DNA from: JAGQPD01 sp020426865
GTDB taxonomy: Bacteria > Planctomycetota > Planctomycetia > Pirellulales > Pirellulaceae
Direction: 5' to 3'
NCBI GenBank assembly: GCA_041399065.1
Contig: JAWKTN010000004.1
Location: 620,001-684,000, forward strand
DNA length: 64,000 nt
A program made the position numbers and the translations under genes. Below the pieces are notes generated by a model. The model had not been told where the DNA came from, did not search any database, and saw only the letters and a list, made by a program, of their open reading frames with translations. How positions within the stretch are numbered: position 1 is the first letter of the stretch; each line of letters opens with the position of its first letter. Shown one piece after another: positions 52,775 to 62,470 of the stretch.

Positions 52775-55654
52775 ATGGCAATGTCGGATACACGTGGTGA
52801 AGCTACCCCAACTTGGACGGCCAGCCGTACACCTCAGCGTGCCGTCGGGCCGCGGCTACGACTGTTGTTGAACTTTGTGCTGGCCGTGGTTGCTCTGTTG
52901 GGTGCCAATGCTGCGTACTTGTCAGCGGTTACTGCGATGGAATGGTGGAGTGGCGGCACGTACCAGAACTACTTCTATCAATACATGTTTTTGGGACATC
53001 TCGTACTTGGGTTGGTGTTGACCGTTCCGTTGATCGTCTTCGGGGCGGTTCACATGTGGATTTCCCGCAATCGTCGCAACCGCCGGGCGGTTCGCGTGGG
53101 GTACGTTCTGTTCGCGGCATCGATCTTGGTGCTCGTCACGGGATTCCTTTTGATGCGCGTGTCTGGGTTCGAGTTGAAAGAACCGATGTCGCGGCGCGTG
53201 GTTTACTGGCTGCATGTCATTCTGCCTTTGGTATCGATATGGCTGTATTGGCTGCATCGACTGGTCGGACCTCGCATCAAATGGAGGATCGGACTTGGCT
53301 ATGTCGCGGTTGTTGCGGGGGTTTCCGTGGCGATGGTGCTGGTTCATTCGCAGGATCCGCGAGAGTGGTACGCGACGGGGCCAGCTTCGGGCTCCAAATA
53401 CTTTGAGCCATCACTGGCGCGTACCGTAAGTGGTGATTTCATTCCCGCAAAGTCGCTGATGAACGATGCGTATTGTAAGAAGTGCCATGCCGACGTGCAT
53501 GCTGCGTGGGAAGACAGCGTGCATCATCTCAGTTCCTTCAACAACCCGCCGTACCTGGCCAGTATTATTGAGACACGGCAGGTGGCGTTGCAGCGAGATG
53601 GAAGTGTCCAGGCGTCGCGCTGGTGTGCCGGTTGCCACGATCCGGTGCCATTTTTTAGCGGTGCTTTTGACAATCCCGATTTCGATGTCGCCCATGACCC
53701 GCTGGGACAGGCGGGAATCACGTGCACGGCTTGTCATGCCATCACGAATGTCAACAGCACTCGTGGCAACGCCGACTATACGATCGAGGAACCGTTGCAG
53801 TATCCGTTCACGTTCAGTGACAACGCGGTGCTGCAGTGGGTGAACAATCAGTTGGTAAAAGCGAAACCCGAGTTCCACAAGAAGACGTTTCTAAAGCCGT
53901 TTCACAAGACGGCGGAATTCTGTTCGGCGTGCCATAAGGTGCACTTGCCGCGTGAATTGAATCATTACAAGGAGTTTCTGCGCGGGCAAAACCACTATGA
54001 CAACTATTTGCTGAGCGGCGTTTCGGGGCATGGGGCGCGCAGCTTTTACTATCCGGCAAAAGCGGAACAGAATTGCAACGGCTGTCATATGCCGTTGATC
54101 GCGTCGAGTGACTTCGGGGCAAAATACTTCGATGCCGTGGACCAGTTGAGTGTTCACGATCATCTTTTTCCTTCGGCCAATACGGGGCTTGCTTGGCTGC
54201 GCGACAAACCCAATATCGTTGATTTGCATAATCGATTTTCCGAAGGAACATTGCGTGTCGACATCTTTGGCATTCGTGAGGGAGGCGAGATCGACGGACA
54301 GCTGATCGCTCCGTTGCGGCCGCAATTACCTCAGTTGCAACCGGGAAAAAGTTATCTGCTGGAGACCGTGATTCGGACGCTCAAGTTAGGTCATCTTTTT
54401 TCGCAAGGGACGGCTGACTCCAACGAGATCTGGCTCGACGTTACCATAACGAGTGGCGATCGAGTCGTCGGGCGAAGCGGGGCGATTGACACGTCGCGGC
54501 ACAATGAAGTGGATCCCTGGTCGCACTTCGTGAACGTTTTCATGCTGGACAAGGAGGGCAATCGGATTGATCGTCGCAATGCCCAGGATATCTTTACACC
54601 GCTTTACAATCATCAAATCCCGCCCGGAGCGGGGCAAACGGTCCATTACTTGTTGCCGGTACCCGACGACATCGATCAGCCGCTGACCATCACGGTCAAG
54701 TTGCAGTATCGCAAATTCGACCAGCATTACATGGATGTGGTCGCCAAGACCATGGAGCGGATCGGTAAGCCAATTCGGGAATCCAATCCGGGCGAGCCCT
54801 ACGTAAATCAGTTGCCCGTGATGACGTTGGCAAGCGATACCATTACGTTACCCGTGGCCGGCGCTGCGGCGACCGTGGCTGAACAGGCGTGCGATATCCC
54901 CGAATGGCAACGGTGGAATGACTACGGCATTGGCCTGTTGTTGAAAGGGAAAGCGGAACTACGTCAGGCGACGGAGGCTTTCTCGCACGTTGAAGAACTC
55001 AACCGGTGGGATGGGCCACTCAATCTCGCACGGACTTACAATCTAGAAGGACGAAACGAAGACGCGGTCGAAGCGTTACAACGCGCATGGGCCTTTGCGG
55101 AAGAGCCAGGTTTTCCACGCTGGACGTGGGCCTGGTTGAGTGGCTTGATCCAGCGGCAGCAAGGGCGATTCGAAGATGCTGCGACGAGTTTTCGCAGTGT
55201 CTTGAACGACCGAACGGTCGAGATGGAACAGCGAGGATTCGATTTCAGTTGGGACATTGAAGTCATTAATCTTCTGGGCCAGACGTTGTTTGACATCGGT
55301 CGTTTGAAGGCGCGACAAGAGGGTCCCGAACACGCAGCATCAGTGTGGGAGGAGGCTGTCACGCTCTTTGAAAGGACGCTTGAGATCGATTCCGAGAACG
55401 TTACGGCACATCACAACCTGCGGTTGCTGTACGGGGAACTCGGGCAACAGCAAGAATCGGAATACCATAGTCGGATGCACGATCGATACAAGCCAGATGA
55501 CAATGCTCAGGGACGCGCCGTGCGGTTGGCCCGCGAGCGTTATCCGGCCGCCAATCACGCTGCGGAGGCCGTGGTGCGATATGATCTGCAGCGAATGGGA
55601 GCCCCTGGGTTGCCGACGCGCGAAGCGAGTGGCGAAAACGGAGAACAGCAATAG
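52775..55654 (+). CDS. Five-haem cytochrome c with N-terminal membrane domain and TPRs
   Basis: 959 residues. About five hydrophobic helices lie in the first ~195 residues, with His residues in YMFLGHLVLG, GAVHMWI and YWLHVILP that could bind haem b. Five CxxCH motifs follow at about 234 (CKKCH), 283 (CAGCH), 316 (CTACH), 382 (CSACH) and 433 (CNGCH). A periplasmic beta-rich part follows, then TPR-like repeats from about 700 (LARTYNLEGRNEDAVEALQRAW; HHNLRLLYGELGQQ). It looks like a membrane-anchored electron carrier that also scaffolds partners. The next gene begins ten bases after the stop. Confidence 0.9.
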   Translation: MAMSDTRGEATPTWTASRTPQRAVGPRLRLLLNFVLAVVALLGANAAYLSAVTAMEWWSGGTYQNYFYQYMFLGHLVLGLVLTVPLIVFGAVHMWISRNRRNRRAVRVGYVLFAASILVLVTGFLLMRVSGFELKEPMSRRVVYWLHVILPLVSIWLYWLHRLVGPRIKWRIGLGYVAVVAGVSVAMVLVHSQDPREWYATGPASGSKYFEPSLARTVSGDFIPAKSLMNDAYCKKCHADVHAAWEDSVHHLSSFNNPPYLASIIETRQVALQRDGSVQASRWCAGCHDPVPFFSGAFDNPDFDVAHDPLGQAGITCTACHAITNVNSTRGNADYTIEEPLQYPFTFSDNAVLQWVNNQLVKAKPEFHKKTFLKPFHKTAEFCSACHKVHLPRELNHYKEFLRGQNHYDNYLLSGVSGHGARSFYYPAKAEQNCNGCHMPLIASSDFGAKYFDAVDQLSVHDHLFPSANTGLAWLRDKPNIVDLHNRFSEGTLRVDIFGIREGGEIDGQLIAPLRPQLPQLQPGKSYLLETVIRTLKLGHLFSQGTADSNEIWLDVTITSGDRVVGRSGAIDTSRHNEVDPWSHFVNVFMLDKEGNRIDRRNAQDIFTPLYNHQIPPGAGQTVHYLLPVPDDIDQPLTITVKLQYRKFDQHYMDVVAKTMERIGKPIRESNPGEPYVNQLPVMTLASDTITLPVAGAAATVAEQACDIPEWQRWNDYGIGLLLKGKAELRQATEAFSHVEELNRWDGPLNLARTYNLEGRNEDAVEALQRAWAFAEEPGFPRWTWAWLSGLIQRQQGRFEDAATSFRSVLNDRTVEMEQRGFDFSWDIEVINLLGQTLFDIGRLKARQEGPEHAASVWEEAVTLFERTLEIDSENVTAHHNLRLLYGELGQQQESEYHSRMHDRYKPDDNAQGRAVRLARERYPAANHAAEAVVRYDLQRMGAPGLPTREASGENGEQQ

Positions 55655-55664
55655 GGTAATATCC

Positions 55665-57542
55665 ATGCAAAGAGAACCAATATCTCCCACGAACGAACAT
55701 GGCAGAGAGGAATCGGAACAAAACGATGCCGTGATTGGCGTTGCCTTGCGATGGTCATTGGCATTGTTTGCAACGGTCGCCATCATTGCGGGTGCGGTCT
55801 ATCTGTGGAAGGCAACGACGTCGGAACCGGCTGAAATCTCGGAGACGAAGTTGATCGTACCGAAGCTCCGGGAGGCACCTCACGCCGAAATGCCCCAAGT
55901 CACATTCTTGGACATCACCGAAACAGCGGGCATCACCTTCCGCCACCTGACAGGTGGAAAAGGTGAAAAGTTGTTGCCGGAAACGATGGGCAGTGGCTGT
56001 GCATTCTTCGACTACGATAACGATGGAGATCAGGACCTGATCCTTATCAACAGCTGCCAATGGCCATGGGAAACCGAAGCCCAAGAAACGTCGGAACAGC
56101 GTTGCTCGTCTGTGAGTCTATACCGCAATGACGGAGCGGGAATTTTTGAAGACGTCTCCGAGGCAGCTGGATTACAGGTAGCCTGCTACGGTATGGGAGT
56201 CGCGACGGCGGATTACGACAACGACGGTTTTGTGGACCTCTTCATTTCGAACTTGGGGGCCAATCGCCTGTATCACAACCAGGGGGACGGTACCTTTTTG
56301 GACGTGACAAGTGAAGCCGGTGTGGCTGGTGCGGATGACGCATGGAGTTCGTCCTGCGGATGGTTTGATATGGACAATGACGGTGACGTCGACCTGTTGG
56401 TGGGCAATTACCTAACATGGTCGCGCCAATTCGATACGTCGCAGAATTTTCAGTTGACCGGAGGTGGGCGAGCCTATGGACGGCCGCAGAACTTCGAAGG
56501 TACGTTCCCCTATTTGTATCGCAACGATGGCAATGGCCGGTTCACGGACGTCGCCGAGGCGGCGGGTCTGCATGTGCGAAATCCAGCGACCAACGTGCCG
56601 ATGGCCAAGACCTTGGGGCTGACGTTTGTCGATTTGGACCGCGACCATTTCCTGGATATTGTTGTGGCCAACGACACCGTACAGAACTTTCTGTTTCACA
56701 ACCAGGGCGACGGTACGTTTTTGGAAATCGGCGCATTGACTGGAATTGCTTTTGATATGGACGGAAATGCCCGAGGTGCGATGGGCATTGATGTGGCAAA
56801 GTTCCGTGACAACGATTCGGTCGGAGTTGCAATCGGCAACTTTTCCAATGAAATGACGGCGCTCTACGTGTCGTATGGCACTCAGATGCAGTTCATGGAC
56901 GAAGCGATATCCTCCGGATTGGGGCCCACGACACGGCAGGCATTGACGTTCGGGTTGTTCTTTTTCGACTACGATTTGGACGGACGATTGGACCTGTTTT
57001 CGGCGAATGGGCATATCGAAGAACAGATCAATCGCGTGCAGCCCAGCCAACACTATGAGCAGTCGCCACAGTTGTTTTGGAATTGCGGTAAGGAGCAGGT
57101 AACCGAGTTCATGTTGGTGCCGGAAGAAGTGTGCGGCACCGCATTGTTGCGACCGATGGTTGGCCGTGGAGCTGCCTACGGAGATATCGACGGCGACGGA
57201 GATTTGGATATTGTCGTTACTGGGTCGGGACAGCCGGCTCGGCTGTTGCGGAACGATCAACAGTTGTCGCATCATTGGATACGGTTGCGTTTGAAAGGAG
57301 ACCGCTGTAATCGGGATGCCCTTGGTGCCTGGGTGGAGATCGAGACTCCCACTCGCACCATTCGCCGGCAAGTGATGCCGACTCGTAGCTATCTGTCACA
57401 GATGGAACTGCCGGTGACAATCGGGTTGGGCGAGGATGCCGAAATCACTCGGGCAGTGGTAACCTGGCCAGACGGGACTTCGCAACGGCTGGAAACAATT
57501 CCGCTCGACCACCCGATCGACGTTGTTCAATCCGCTCCTTAG
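55665..57542 (+). CDS. FG-GAP/VCBS repeat protein with UnbV/ASPIC domain
   Basis: From ATG 55665, 625 residues, in the frame after the cytochrome; the longer frame to 55368 lies within it and is discarded. A hydrophobic anchor (LRWSLALFATVAIIAGAVYLW) is followed by several FG-GAP repeats with Ca-binding patterns such as DYDNDGDQD, DYDNDGFVD and DMDNDGDVD. The last ~80 residues (CNRDALGAWVEIETPTRTIRRQVMPTRSYLSQ) are the UnbV/ASPIC domain. The protein is likely outside the membrane, binds Ca2+ and partners the multihaem cytochrome. Confidence 0.92.
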   Translation: MQREPISPTNEHGREESEQNDAVIGVALRWSLALFATVAIIAGAVYLWKATTSEPAEISETKLIVPKLREAPHAEMPQVTFLDITETAGITFRHLTGGKGEKLLPETMGSGCAFFDYDNDGDQDLILINSCQWPWETEAQETSEQRCSSVSLYRNDGAGIFEDVSEAAGLQVACYGMGVATADYDNDGFVDLFISNLGANRLYHNQGDGTFLDVTSEAGVAGADDAWSSSCGWFDMDNDGDVDLLVGNYLTWSRQFDTSQNFQLTGGGRAYGRPQNFEGTFPYLYRNDGNGRFTDVAEAAGLHVRNPATNVPMAKTLGLTFVDLDRDHFLDIVVANDTVQNFLFHNQGDGTFLEIGALTGIAFDMDGNARGAMGIDVAKFRDNDSVGVAIGNFSNEMTALYVSYGTQMQFMDEAISSGLGPTTRQALTFGLFFFDYDLDGRLDLFSANGHIEEQINRVQPSQHYEQSPQLFWNCGKEQVTEFMLVPEEVCGTALLRPMVGRGAAYGDIDGDGDLDIVVTGSGQPARLLRNDQQLSHHWIRLRLKGDRCNRDALGAWVEIETPTRTIRRQVMPTRSYLSQMELPVTIGLGEDAEITRAVVTWPDGTSQRLETIPLDHPIDVVQSAP

Positions 57543-57832
57543 TCAATCGGCGCACGAATCGCAAGTCGATCGGGGATTTGTTCCATTCGCTGTGCGGATT
57601 TGATTCACTTCCTGACCGTCGAGCAATTTACGGATGCGAAACGGCTCATTTGAGATTAAAAATACGATTTGCGATGATGCGATCTCTGGCGAAAGCTCCG
57701 ACTTCGGTTTATCTTGCCAATGGGGGCCCAATGTTCCACGGCTATCCCAGCCGTATCAAAGAAACGACCTTGCATCCATCCCCGCTGCCAGCAGCGACCA
57801 CAGCAAACCAACATCGACCGATTGAGTACCCC

Positions 57833-60046
57833 ATGAATCAAGAAAACACTTTTCGTTGCCGCACGAGGGGATGTTGGACGTTAACGGTCCGATACATCGC
57901 GACGGGACTTGCGATTGTCCTGGGAATTCATCTAGCGGCGATGCCGGGCCTGTCGCAGCAGACGGTGGCTCGGCAATGGGACGAGGCATTGCTTTCGGCG
58001 ATTCGAATTGACATTCCGGCACCCACCGTCCATTCGCGGAACTTGTACCACACGTCAGCGGCGATGTACGACGCCTGGGCAGCATTTGACAGCCAGGCTC
58101 AAGGGGCCTTCTATCCGACGAAGCATTCGGCAGCGGATATTGCTATGGCCCGAGACGAGGCGATCAGCTATGCCGCGTATCGCGTATTGAGTGATCGATA
58201 TGCGTTAGCGTTTGATCCGGCGGCATCGCAGTCGATCTTTGATGACGTGATGATAAGACTTGGGTACGACAAGAGCATCACGACCACGACAGGGGACAGT
58301 CCGGCCGCGATTGGCAACCGCATTGCTGCGCAGATATTGGCGGCGACCAACAACGACGGATCGAACGAGGCCAACGGGTACGTCGATCCGACGGGTTACC
58401 AGCCAGTCAACGATCCGATGACAGTGGACTATCCGGCGGTATCGGACCAGTTCAGTTTGCCGCTCGCCGACGCGAATCGCTGGCAGCCGTTGTACATCGA
58501 TTCATTCACGCTGCAGAACGGGATCGTATTGGGTTCCGATCTACAGCATTTCATTGGTCCGCATTGGGGGAATGTCACGCCGTTTGCAATGAATCGCAAC
58601 GGGAGTGCGTCGCCGTTCAGTTGGTCAAATATGGATCCGGGGCCACCTCCTCAGTTGGGTGGAGTTGGAAGCGCGAAGTACCAGGCCAACGCGGTGGCGT
58701 TGATCCACTACAGCCATTCACTGGATCCGAATCAGGGCCCAGGGGCCGCGGTGATCAATATCTCGCCGTCGGTCAATGGAAATCGCCCATTGGGGACTCA
58801 CGACAATCACGGATATGCCGTCAATCCGGTAACTGGGCAGGCTTACGCTGACAATTTTGTCAAGACAGCCGATTACGGACGTGTGTTGGCCGAGTACTGG
58901 GCCGATGGTCCGGATTCGGAGACACCTCCAGGGCACTGGAATGTGATTGCCAATCAAGTGGCTGATAATCCGCAATTTGTGCGTCAATTCGGTGGCACTG
59001 GCCCCGTCGTCGATCCGCTAGAATGGGACGTGAAGACGTACCTGGCACTTAACGGCGCCGTGCATGATGCCGCAATTGCCGCTTGGGGATTGAAACGCGA
59101 GTATGATTATGTGCGACCGATTACCATGATTCGCTACCTTGGGTCATTGGGGCAATCGAGTGATCCCGGCCTTCCTTCGTTCCATCCGCTGGGACTTCCT
59201 CTCGAAGACGGTGTTATCGAACTTATTACGGCCGAGTCGATCGCCGAGGGTGGGCGGCACCACAACGCGTTTCTCAATGCCAACAAGGACCACAACGGCG
59301 ATTTCTTCCAATTCATCTCGCGTGAAGATATGGTGGGGAAGATCGCGATCCATGTTTGGAATCACGAACCAGAGGATCCCGATACCGAGGTTAGCGGCAC
59401 CGACTGGACGTTGGCCGAGAATTGGGTACCCTATCAGAGTGACAATTTCGTCACACCGGCCTTCGCGGCTTATGTGTCAGGTCATAGTACCTTTAGCCGT
59501 GCCGCCGCCGAAGTGCTCGCACACCTGACTGGCAGCGAGTATTTCCCGGGAGGGATAGGCGAGCAATCATTCACGTCCGGCTTCCTTGACTTCGAGGCCG
59601 GTCCGTCCAATCCCATCACGCTGCAGTGGGCAACCTACTACGACGCGGCGGATGAGGCGGGCATATCGCGGCTGTGGGGCGGTATTCATATTCCCGAAGA
59701 TGATTTTGCCGGCCGTATCATCGGATCGGAAATTGGCATCGACGCATTCTTGTACGCCATGGAGCTATTTGGAACGCCATTCGTCTTGCAAGGGGACTAT
59801 AACGGAAATGGAACGGTCGACGCCGCCGATTACACCATCTGGAAAGACAGCTTCGGCTCCTCGTCGTCCCTGGCTGCCGACGGCAACGGCAACGGTATTA
59901 TCGATGCCGCGGACTACACAATCTGGAAAGACAACTTCGGTGAGTCATTGTCGACCTTCTTCGCGCATCAGGTGCCAGAACCAGCAACCGGCGTTTGGAT
60001 CGTGCTGATGGCGTTGCTGATGTCCAGGAAGTTGCGACCGGCCTAG
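57833..60046 (+). CDS. Vanadium haloperoxidase/PAP2-like exported protein with dockerin and PEP-CTERM
   Basis: The start is ATG 57833; earlier in-frame ATGs give no better signal. 737 residues. A signal-like helix (YIATGLAIVLGIHLAAMPGLSQ) is followed by a haloperoxidase-type domain with AYVSGHSTFSRAAAEVL near residue 548, which has the SGHST core of the vanadate-phosphatase family, and by VRPITMIRY earlier. Two dockerin-type Ca-binding repeats (DYNGNGTVDAADYTIWKDSFG; DGNGNGIIDAADYTIWKDNFG) lie at about 655-710 and a PEP-CTERM sorting tail (VPEPATGVWIVLMALLM) at the end. Whether it binds vanadate or phosphate cannot be judged by eye. Confidence 0.9.
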   Translation: MNQENTFRCRTRGCWTLTVRYIATGLAIVLGIHLAAMPGLSQQTVARQWDEALLSAIRIDIPAPTVHSRNLYHTSAAMYDAWAAFDSQAQGAFYPTKHSAADIAMARDEAISYAAYRVLSDRYALAFDPAASQSIFDDVMIRLGYDKSITTTTGDSPAAIGNRIAAQILAATNNDGSNEANGYVDPTGYQPVNDPMTVDYPAVSDQFSLPLADANRWQPLYIDSFTLQNGIVLGSDLQHFIGPHWGNVTPFAMNRNGSASPFSWSNMDPGPPPQLGGVGSAKYQANAVALIHYSHSLDPNQGPGAAVINISPSVNGNRPLGTHDNHGYAVNPVTGQAYADNFVKTADYGRVLAEYWADGPDSETPPGHWNVIANQVADNPQFVRQFGGTGPVVDPLEWDVKTYLALNGAVHDAAIAAWGLKREYDYVRPITMIRYLGSLGQSSDPGLPSFHPLGLPLEDGVIELITAESIAEGGRHHNAFLNANKDHNGDFFQFISREDMVGKIAIHVWNHEPEDPDTEVSGTDWTLAENWVPYQSDNFVTPAFAAYVSGHSTFSRAAAEVLAHLTGSEYFPGGIGEQSFTSGFLDFEAGPSNPITLQWATYYDAADEAGISRLWGGIHIPEDDFAGRIIGSEIGIDAFLYAMELFGTPFVLQGDYNGNGTVDAADYTIWKDSFGSSSSLAADGNGNGIIDAADYTIWKDNFGESLSTFFAHQVPEPATGVWIVLMALLMSRKLRPA

Positions 60047-60253
60047 TGGAGTGGTTATCGAATCAACCGGGTGCGGCTTGCTAAGATTCTGGGAATTCCT
60101 GTTGGTTTGGTGCTTCTCCGTCGCCAGTTATGACGGATTCCGATCGGTCTGACGCGGTGACGTTTGAATCTTCGAAACGGAGCGAATTGGTAAGCTGGCG
60201 TGAGCTATGTTTTTGTCGGTTTCGACAACGACTACACCACGGGGTTGCCACTG

Positions 60254-61126
60254 ATGTTTCGTTCTTCCAAAAGTTTCTTGCGAGATTCGCAGGGTAGTGC
60301 TTCGGTCGAGTACGGTATCGTCCTAACCGTTGTGATTGCTGCCGCATTAGCGTTCGGTTCCACGTTTACCGGCGGTGCCTTCAGTGGAGCGGCCGATGCC
60401 TTGGAAAAGGGGCTGGCTAGTTCGCGAACGAATGCAGACACAATAGTCCCCGTCGAACCGCTGCAGACTGCTGCTCCTTCCAGCCAATTGCCGCTCTACG
60501 TTCTGTTGGGCCAATCCGCTCTGATGCTGCTCATCGCCTTCACGATGTACCGAACTCGGCGGCGAAAAATGTTGAAGCGCCAAGCCAAACAATCCGCGGA
60601 AGCCAATGCGAACTCGCCTCGTTTTGACGCCCCGGAAAAACGGACGCAATTGTTACGCGTCTTGAACAACCACAAGTCGGAGTTCTCCAGCTGGGAAATG
60701 TTGGTCGAACACGCCATGTCGAGCAAGCCTCCCACGATTGGAATGCAGGCAACGAGGCAGCAAGTCGAAAAGCGACTGACCGAAGTCCCACGAGGTTGGC
60801 TGCTGGTGATTGACAAGCAGGATGCGTTGCAGGGAGTGATTCGTGCCGACGATCTTGAGGAGACCACCGGTCGTGTTGCCGCAGCAATCATGTCACCCTG
60901 CGGTGCGACGATTGAACATAGTGCGACGCTGGGTCGTGCCATTGCCAAAATGCAGGAGGAAAACCTGGAGTTTTTACCGGTTGTGAAGAAGGGACGGATC
61001 CACGGAATCGTGTCCATCGATGAACTAATGGTCTCACTGCAATGCACGATGCAAATGTTGCGTGAGATCAATCAGGAACACCGTCGCATTCTCATGGGCC
61101 TGGTTGCGGGCGAACCGGCGAAATGA
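60254..61126 (+). CDS. Pilin-like N-terminus fused to CBS domains
   Basis: From ATG 60254 (MFRSSKSFLRDSQGSASVEYGIVLTVVIAAALAFGS), 290 residues. The N-terminus has the GSASVEYGIVLTVV sequence found in Flp/TadE-type pilin-like proteins, with a first helix at ~15-40, and a second helix (LPLYVLLGQSALMLLIAFTMY) at ~78-98, followed by a basic stretch. The second half has two CBS-like repeats (PRGWLLVIDKQDALQGVIRADDLEETTGRV; LEFLPVVKKGRIHGIVSIDELMVSLQ). GTG 60200 would add 18 residues. It is a membrane-bound sensor candidate, with the CBS part probably cytoplasmic. Confidence 0.8.
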   Translation: MFRSSKSFLRDSQGSASVEYGIVLTVVIAAALAFGSTFTGGAFSGAADALEKGLASSRTNADTIVPVEPLQTAAPSSQLPLYVLLGQSALMLLIAFTMYRTRRRKMLKRQAKQSAEANANSPRFDAPEKRTQLLRVLNNHKSEFSSWEMLVEHAMSSKPPTIGMQATRQQVEKRLTEVPRGWLLVIDKQDALQGVIRADDLEETTGRVAAAIMSPCGATIEHSATLGRAIAKMQEENLEFLPVVKKGRIHGIVSIDELMVSLQCTMQMLREINQEHRRILMGLVAGEPAK

Positions 61127-61127
61127 A

Positions 61128-61155
61128 TGCGAGATACCGGCGACGGTATCTCGCA
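61128..61155 (+). terminator. Symmetric hairpin between convergent genes
   Basis: TGCGAGATACC (61128-61138) pairs perfectly with GGTATCTCGCA (61145-61155), with loop GGCGAC. It lies between the CBS gene stop and the convergent hydrolase stop and could serve both strands. It lacks a T-tract, so it is a weak intrinsic terminator. Confidence 0.6.
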
Positions 61156-61168
61156 ATGACGCCGAACG

Positions 61169-62470
61169 CTATCGGGCCAACCAGTCGACACCTTGTTTGA
61201 TCTGTTCGAATACGTTGCCATGCCAGCCATGGCCGCCCGGGTATTCCTTCAATTGCACTTGTGTTCCCGCGGCTTGCAGTTGCCTGGCAGCTTGCTCGGA
61301 CATGGAAAACGGACAAACCGAATCATCCGATGAATGTAACAAGTAAACTCGTCGGCCCGCCGCATGCTCCAACGTCGAGAGTTGGTTCGGCTTGAAGACC
61401 GACATCGCGATAAAGACGCCTGCCAAACGCGTTTCTTGCCGCGTGATCGCCGCGTAGAGCGGCGGCCCTCCAGACGACCATCCCAACGCGTAGACGCGTC
61501 GTGCGTCTAGCCGGTATCGCCTGGCAACATCACCGACAACAAGTTCGATTGCATCTTCTGTTGTCGGGATCATACCTTGTGAAAAAGCGGTTGGCCATAC
61601 GATGGGAGGTGGCGCCAAAAGTTGGGCGACGACATACTTGCCATCCAGTGCACGCTCATGGATGCGTGTGACAAAATTCTGGAACTCTGCGGAACCGTCT
61701 CCCCCAGGCAATACCAAGAGCAACGGATAACCCGCCGCGGGCTGGTCTGCTTGGGGCGAGGGAGGCAAGAGCAGGTACCTGGCCGCCGCACCGGTTTCGC
61801 TTCTGGCATAAATCGGATCGGCATCGGACGGAGCTGGTTCGGTCGCGTTCGCAGGTGCGTCATCTGTGGGCACGACACCGCTTTCCAGCGGGCCGCCCTG
61901 CTTGGGATCGCTGTCGTGCAACTGCAAATCGTCGAACCAAATCTTGCCGGGACCATACATCTGCAATGCGACGTTCGCTCGCGTTGTTCCCTCGGGGACC
62001 GGCACAGTGCCGGAATAGCTCTTCCAATCGTGCGTGACCGGCCGATCTGACGACTGCTTTTGACCAATAAAAACTGCCCATTCGTGTCCCAAAGGATTTC
62101 CGTGGGCATCGAAAAACTGCAAATCCACGATCGCCTTTGTGACGCGTGTTGCGCGAGCATCACAGGCAACATGGAGTTGTTTAATGTCGCGATCGAGCGG
62201 TATTTCTCGTGTCCACTGGGCAATTGGAAAGAAGCGGTTGGCCGACTTTTGTAGGCTCAGGCTACACTTTCCCGATGATGCCACCTTCGAGTCGTAGATA
62301 TAGGAAACCCCGGCCACTGCACCGCCCTGAATCCATCCATCGGGTGCATCTCCGCCGTGCTCGAAGCTATCGTTGAGGAGGACCTCAGCAGCAAGCATTG
62401 GTGTGGCTGTAAGGTGCGCCACGGCAACCACTAGTGGCAGGATCAAGCGAATATCAGTCGACGTCTTCAT
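61169..62470 (-). CDS. Exported alpha/beta hydrolase with N-terminal beta-sandwich
   Basis: 433 residues. A signal (LILPLVVAVAHLTATPMLAAEV) is followed by a beta-rich ~150-residue domain like a carbohydrate-binding module (LNDSFEHGGDAPDGWI, GPGKIWFDDLQLHD). The C-terminal hydrolase has LLLVLPGGDGS, the nucleophile elbow GWSSGGP, an Asp region in HSSDDSVCPFSM and a His in PGGHGWHGN. It is probably an esterase or peptidase acting outside the membrane. Its ATG overlaps the stop of the preceding gene by one base (TAATG), so the two are coupled. Confidence 0.88.
   Translation of the reverse strand: MKTSTDIRLILPLVVAVAHLTATPMLAAEVLLNDSFEHGGDAPDGWIQGGAVAGVSYIYDSKVASSGKCSLSLQKSANRFFPIAQWTREIPLDRDIKQLHVACDARATRVTKAIVDLQFFDAHGNPLGHEWAVFIGQKQSSDRPVTHDWKSYSGTVPVPEGTTRANVALQMYGPGKIWFDDLQLHDSDPKQGGPLESGVVPTDDAPANATEPAPSDADPIYARSETGAAARYLLLPPSPQADQPAAGYPLLLVLPGGDGSAEFQNFVTRIHERALDGKYVVAQLLAPPPIVWPTAFSQGMIPTTEDAIELVVGDVARRYRLDARRVYALGWSSGGPPLYAAITRQETRLAGVFIAMSVFKPNQLSTLEHAAGRRVYLLHSSDDSVCPFSMSEQAARQLQAAGTQVQLKEYPGGHGWHGNVFEQIKQGVDWLAR

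Noticed and set aside
55368..55664. Upstream extension of the FG-GAP/UnbV frame
   Set aside because: It lies inside the cytochrome gene in another frame; the helix and conserved region begin after ATG 55665.
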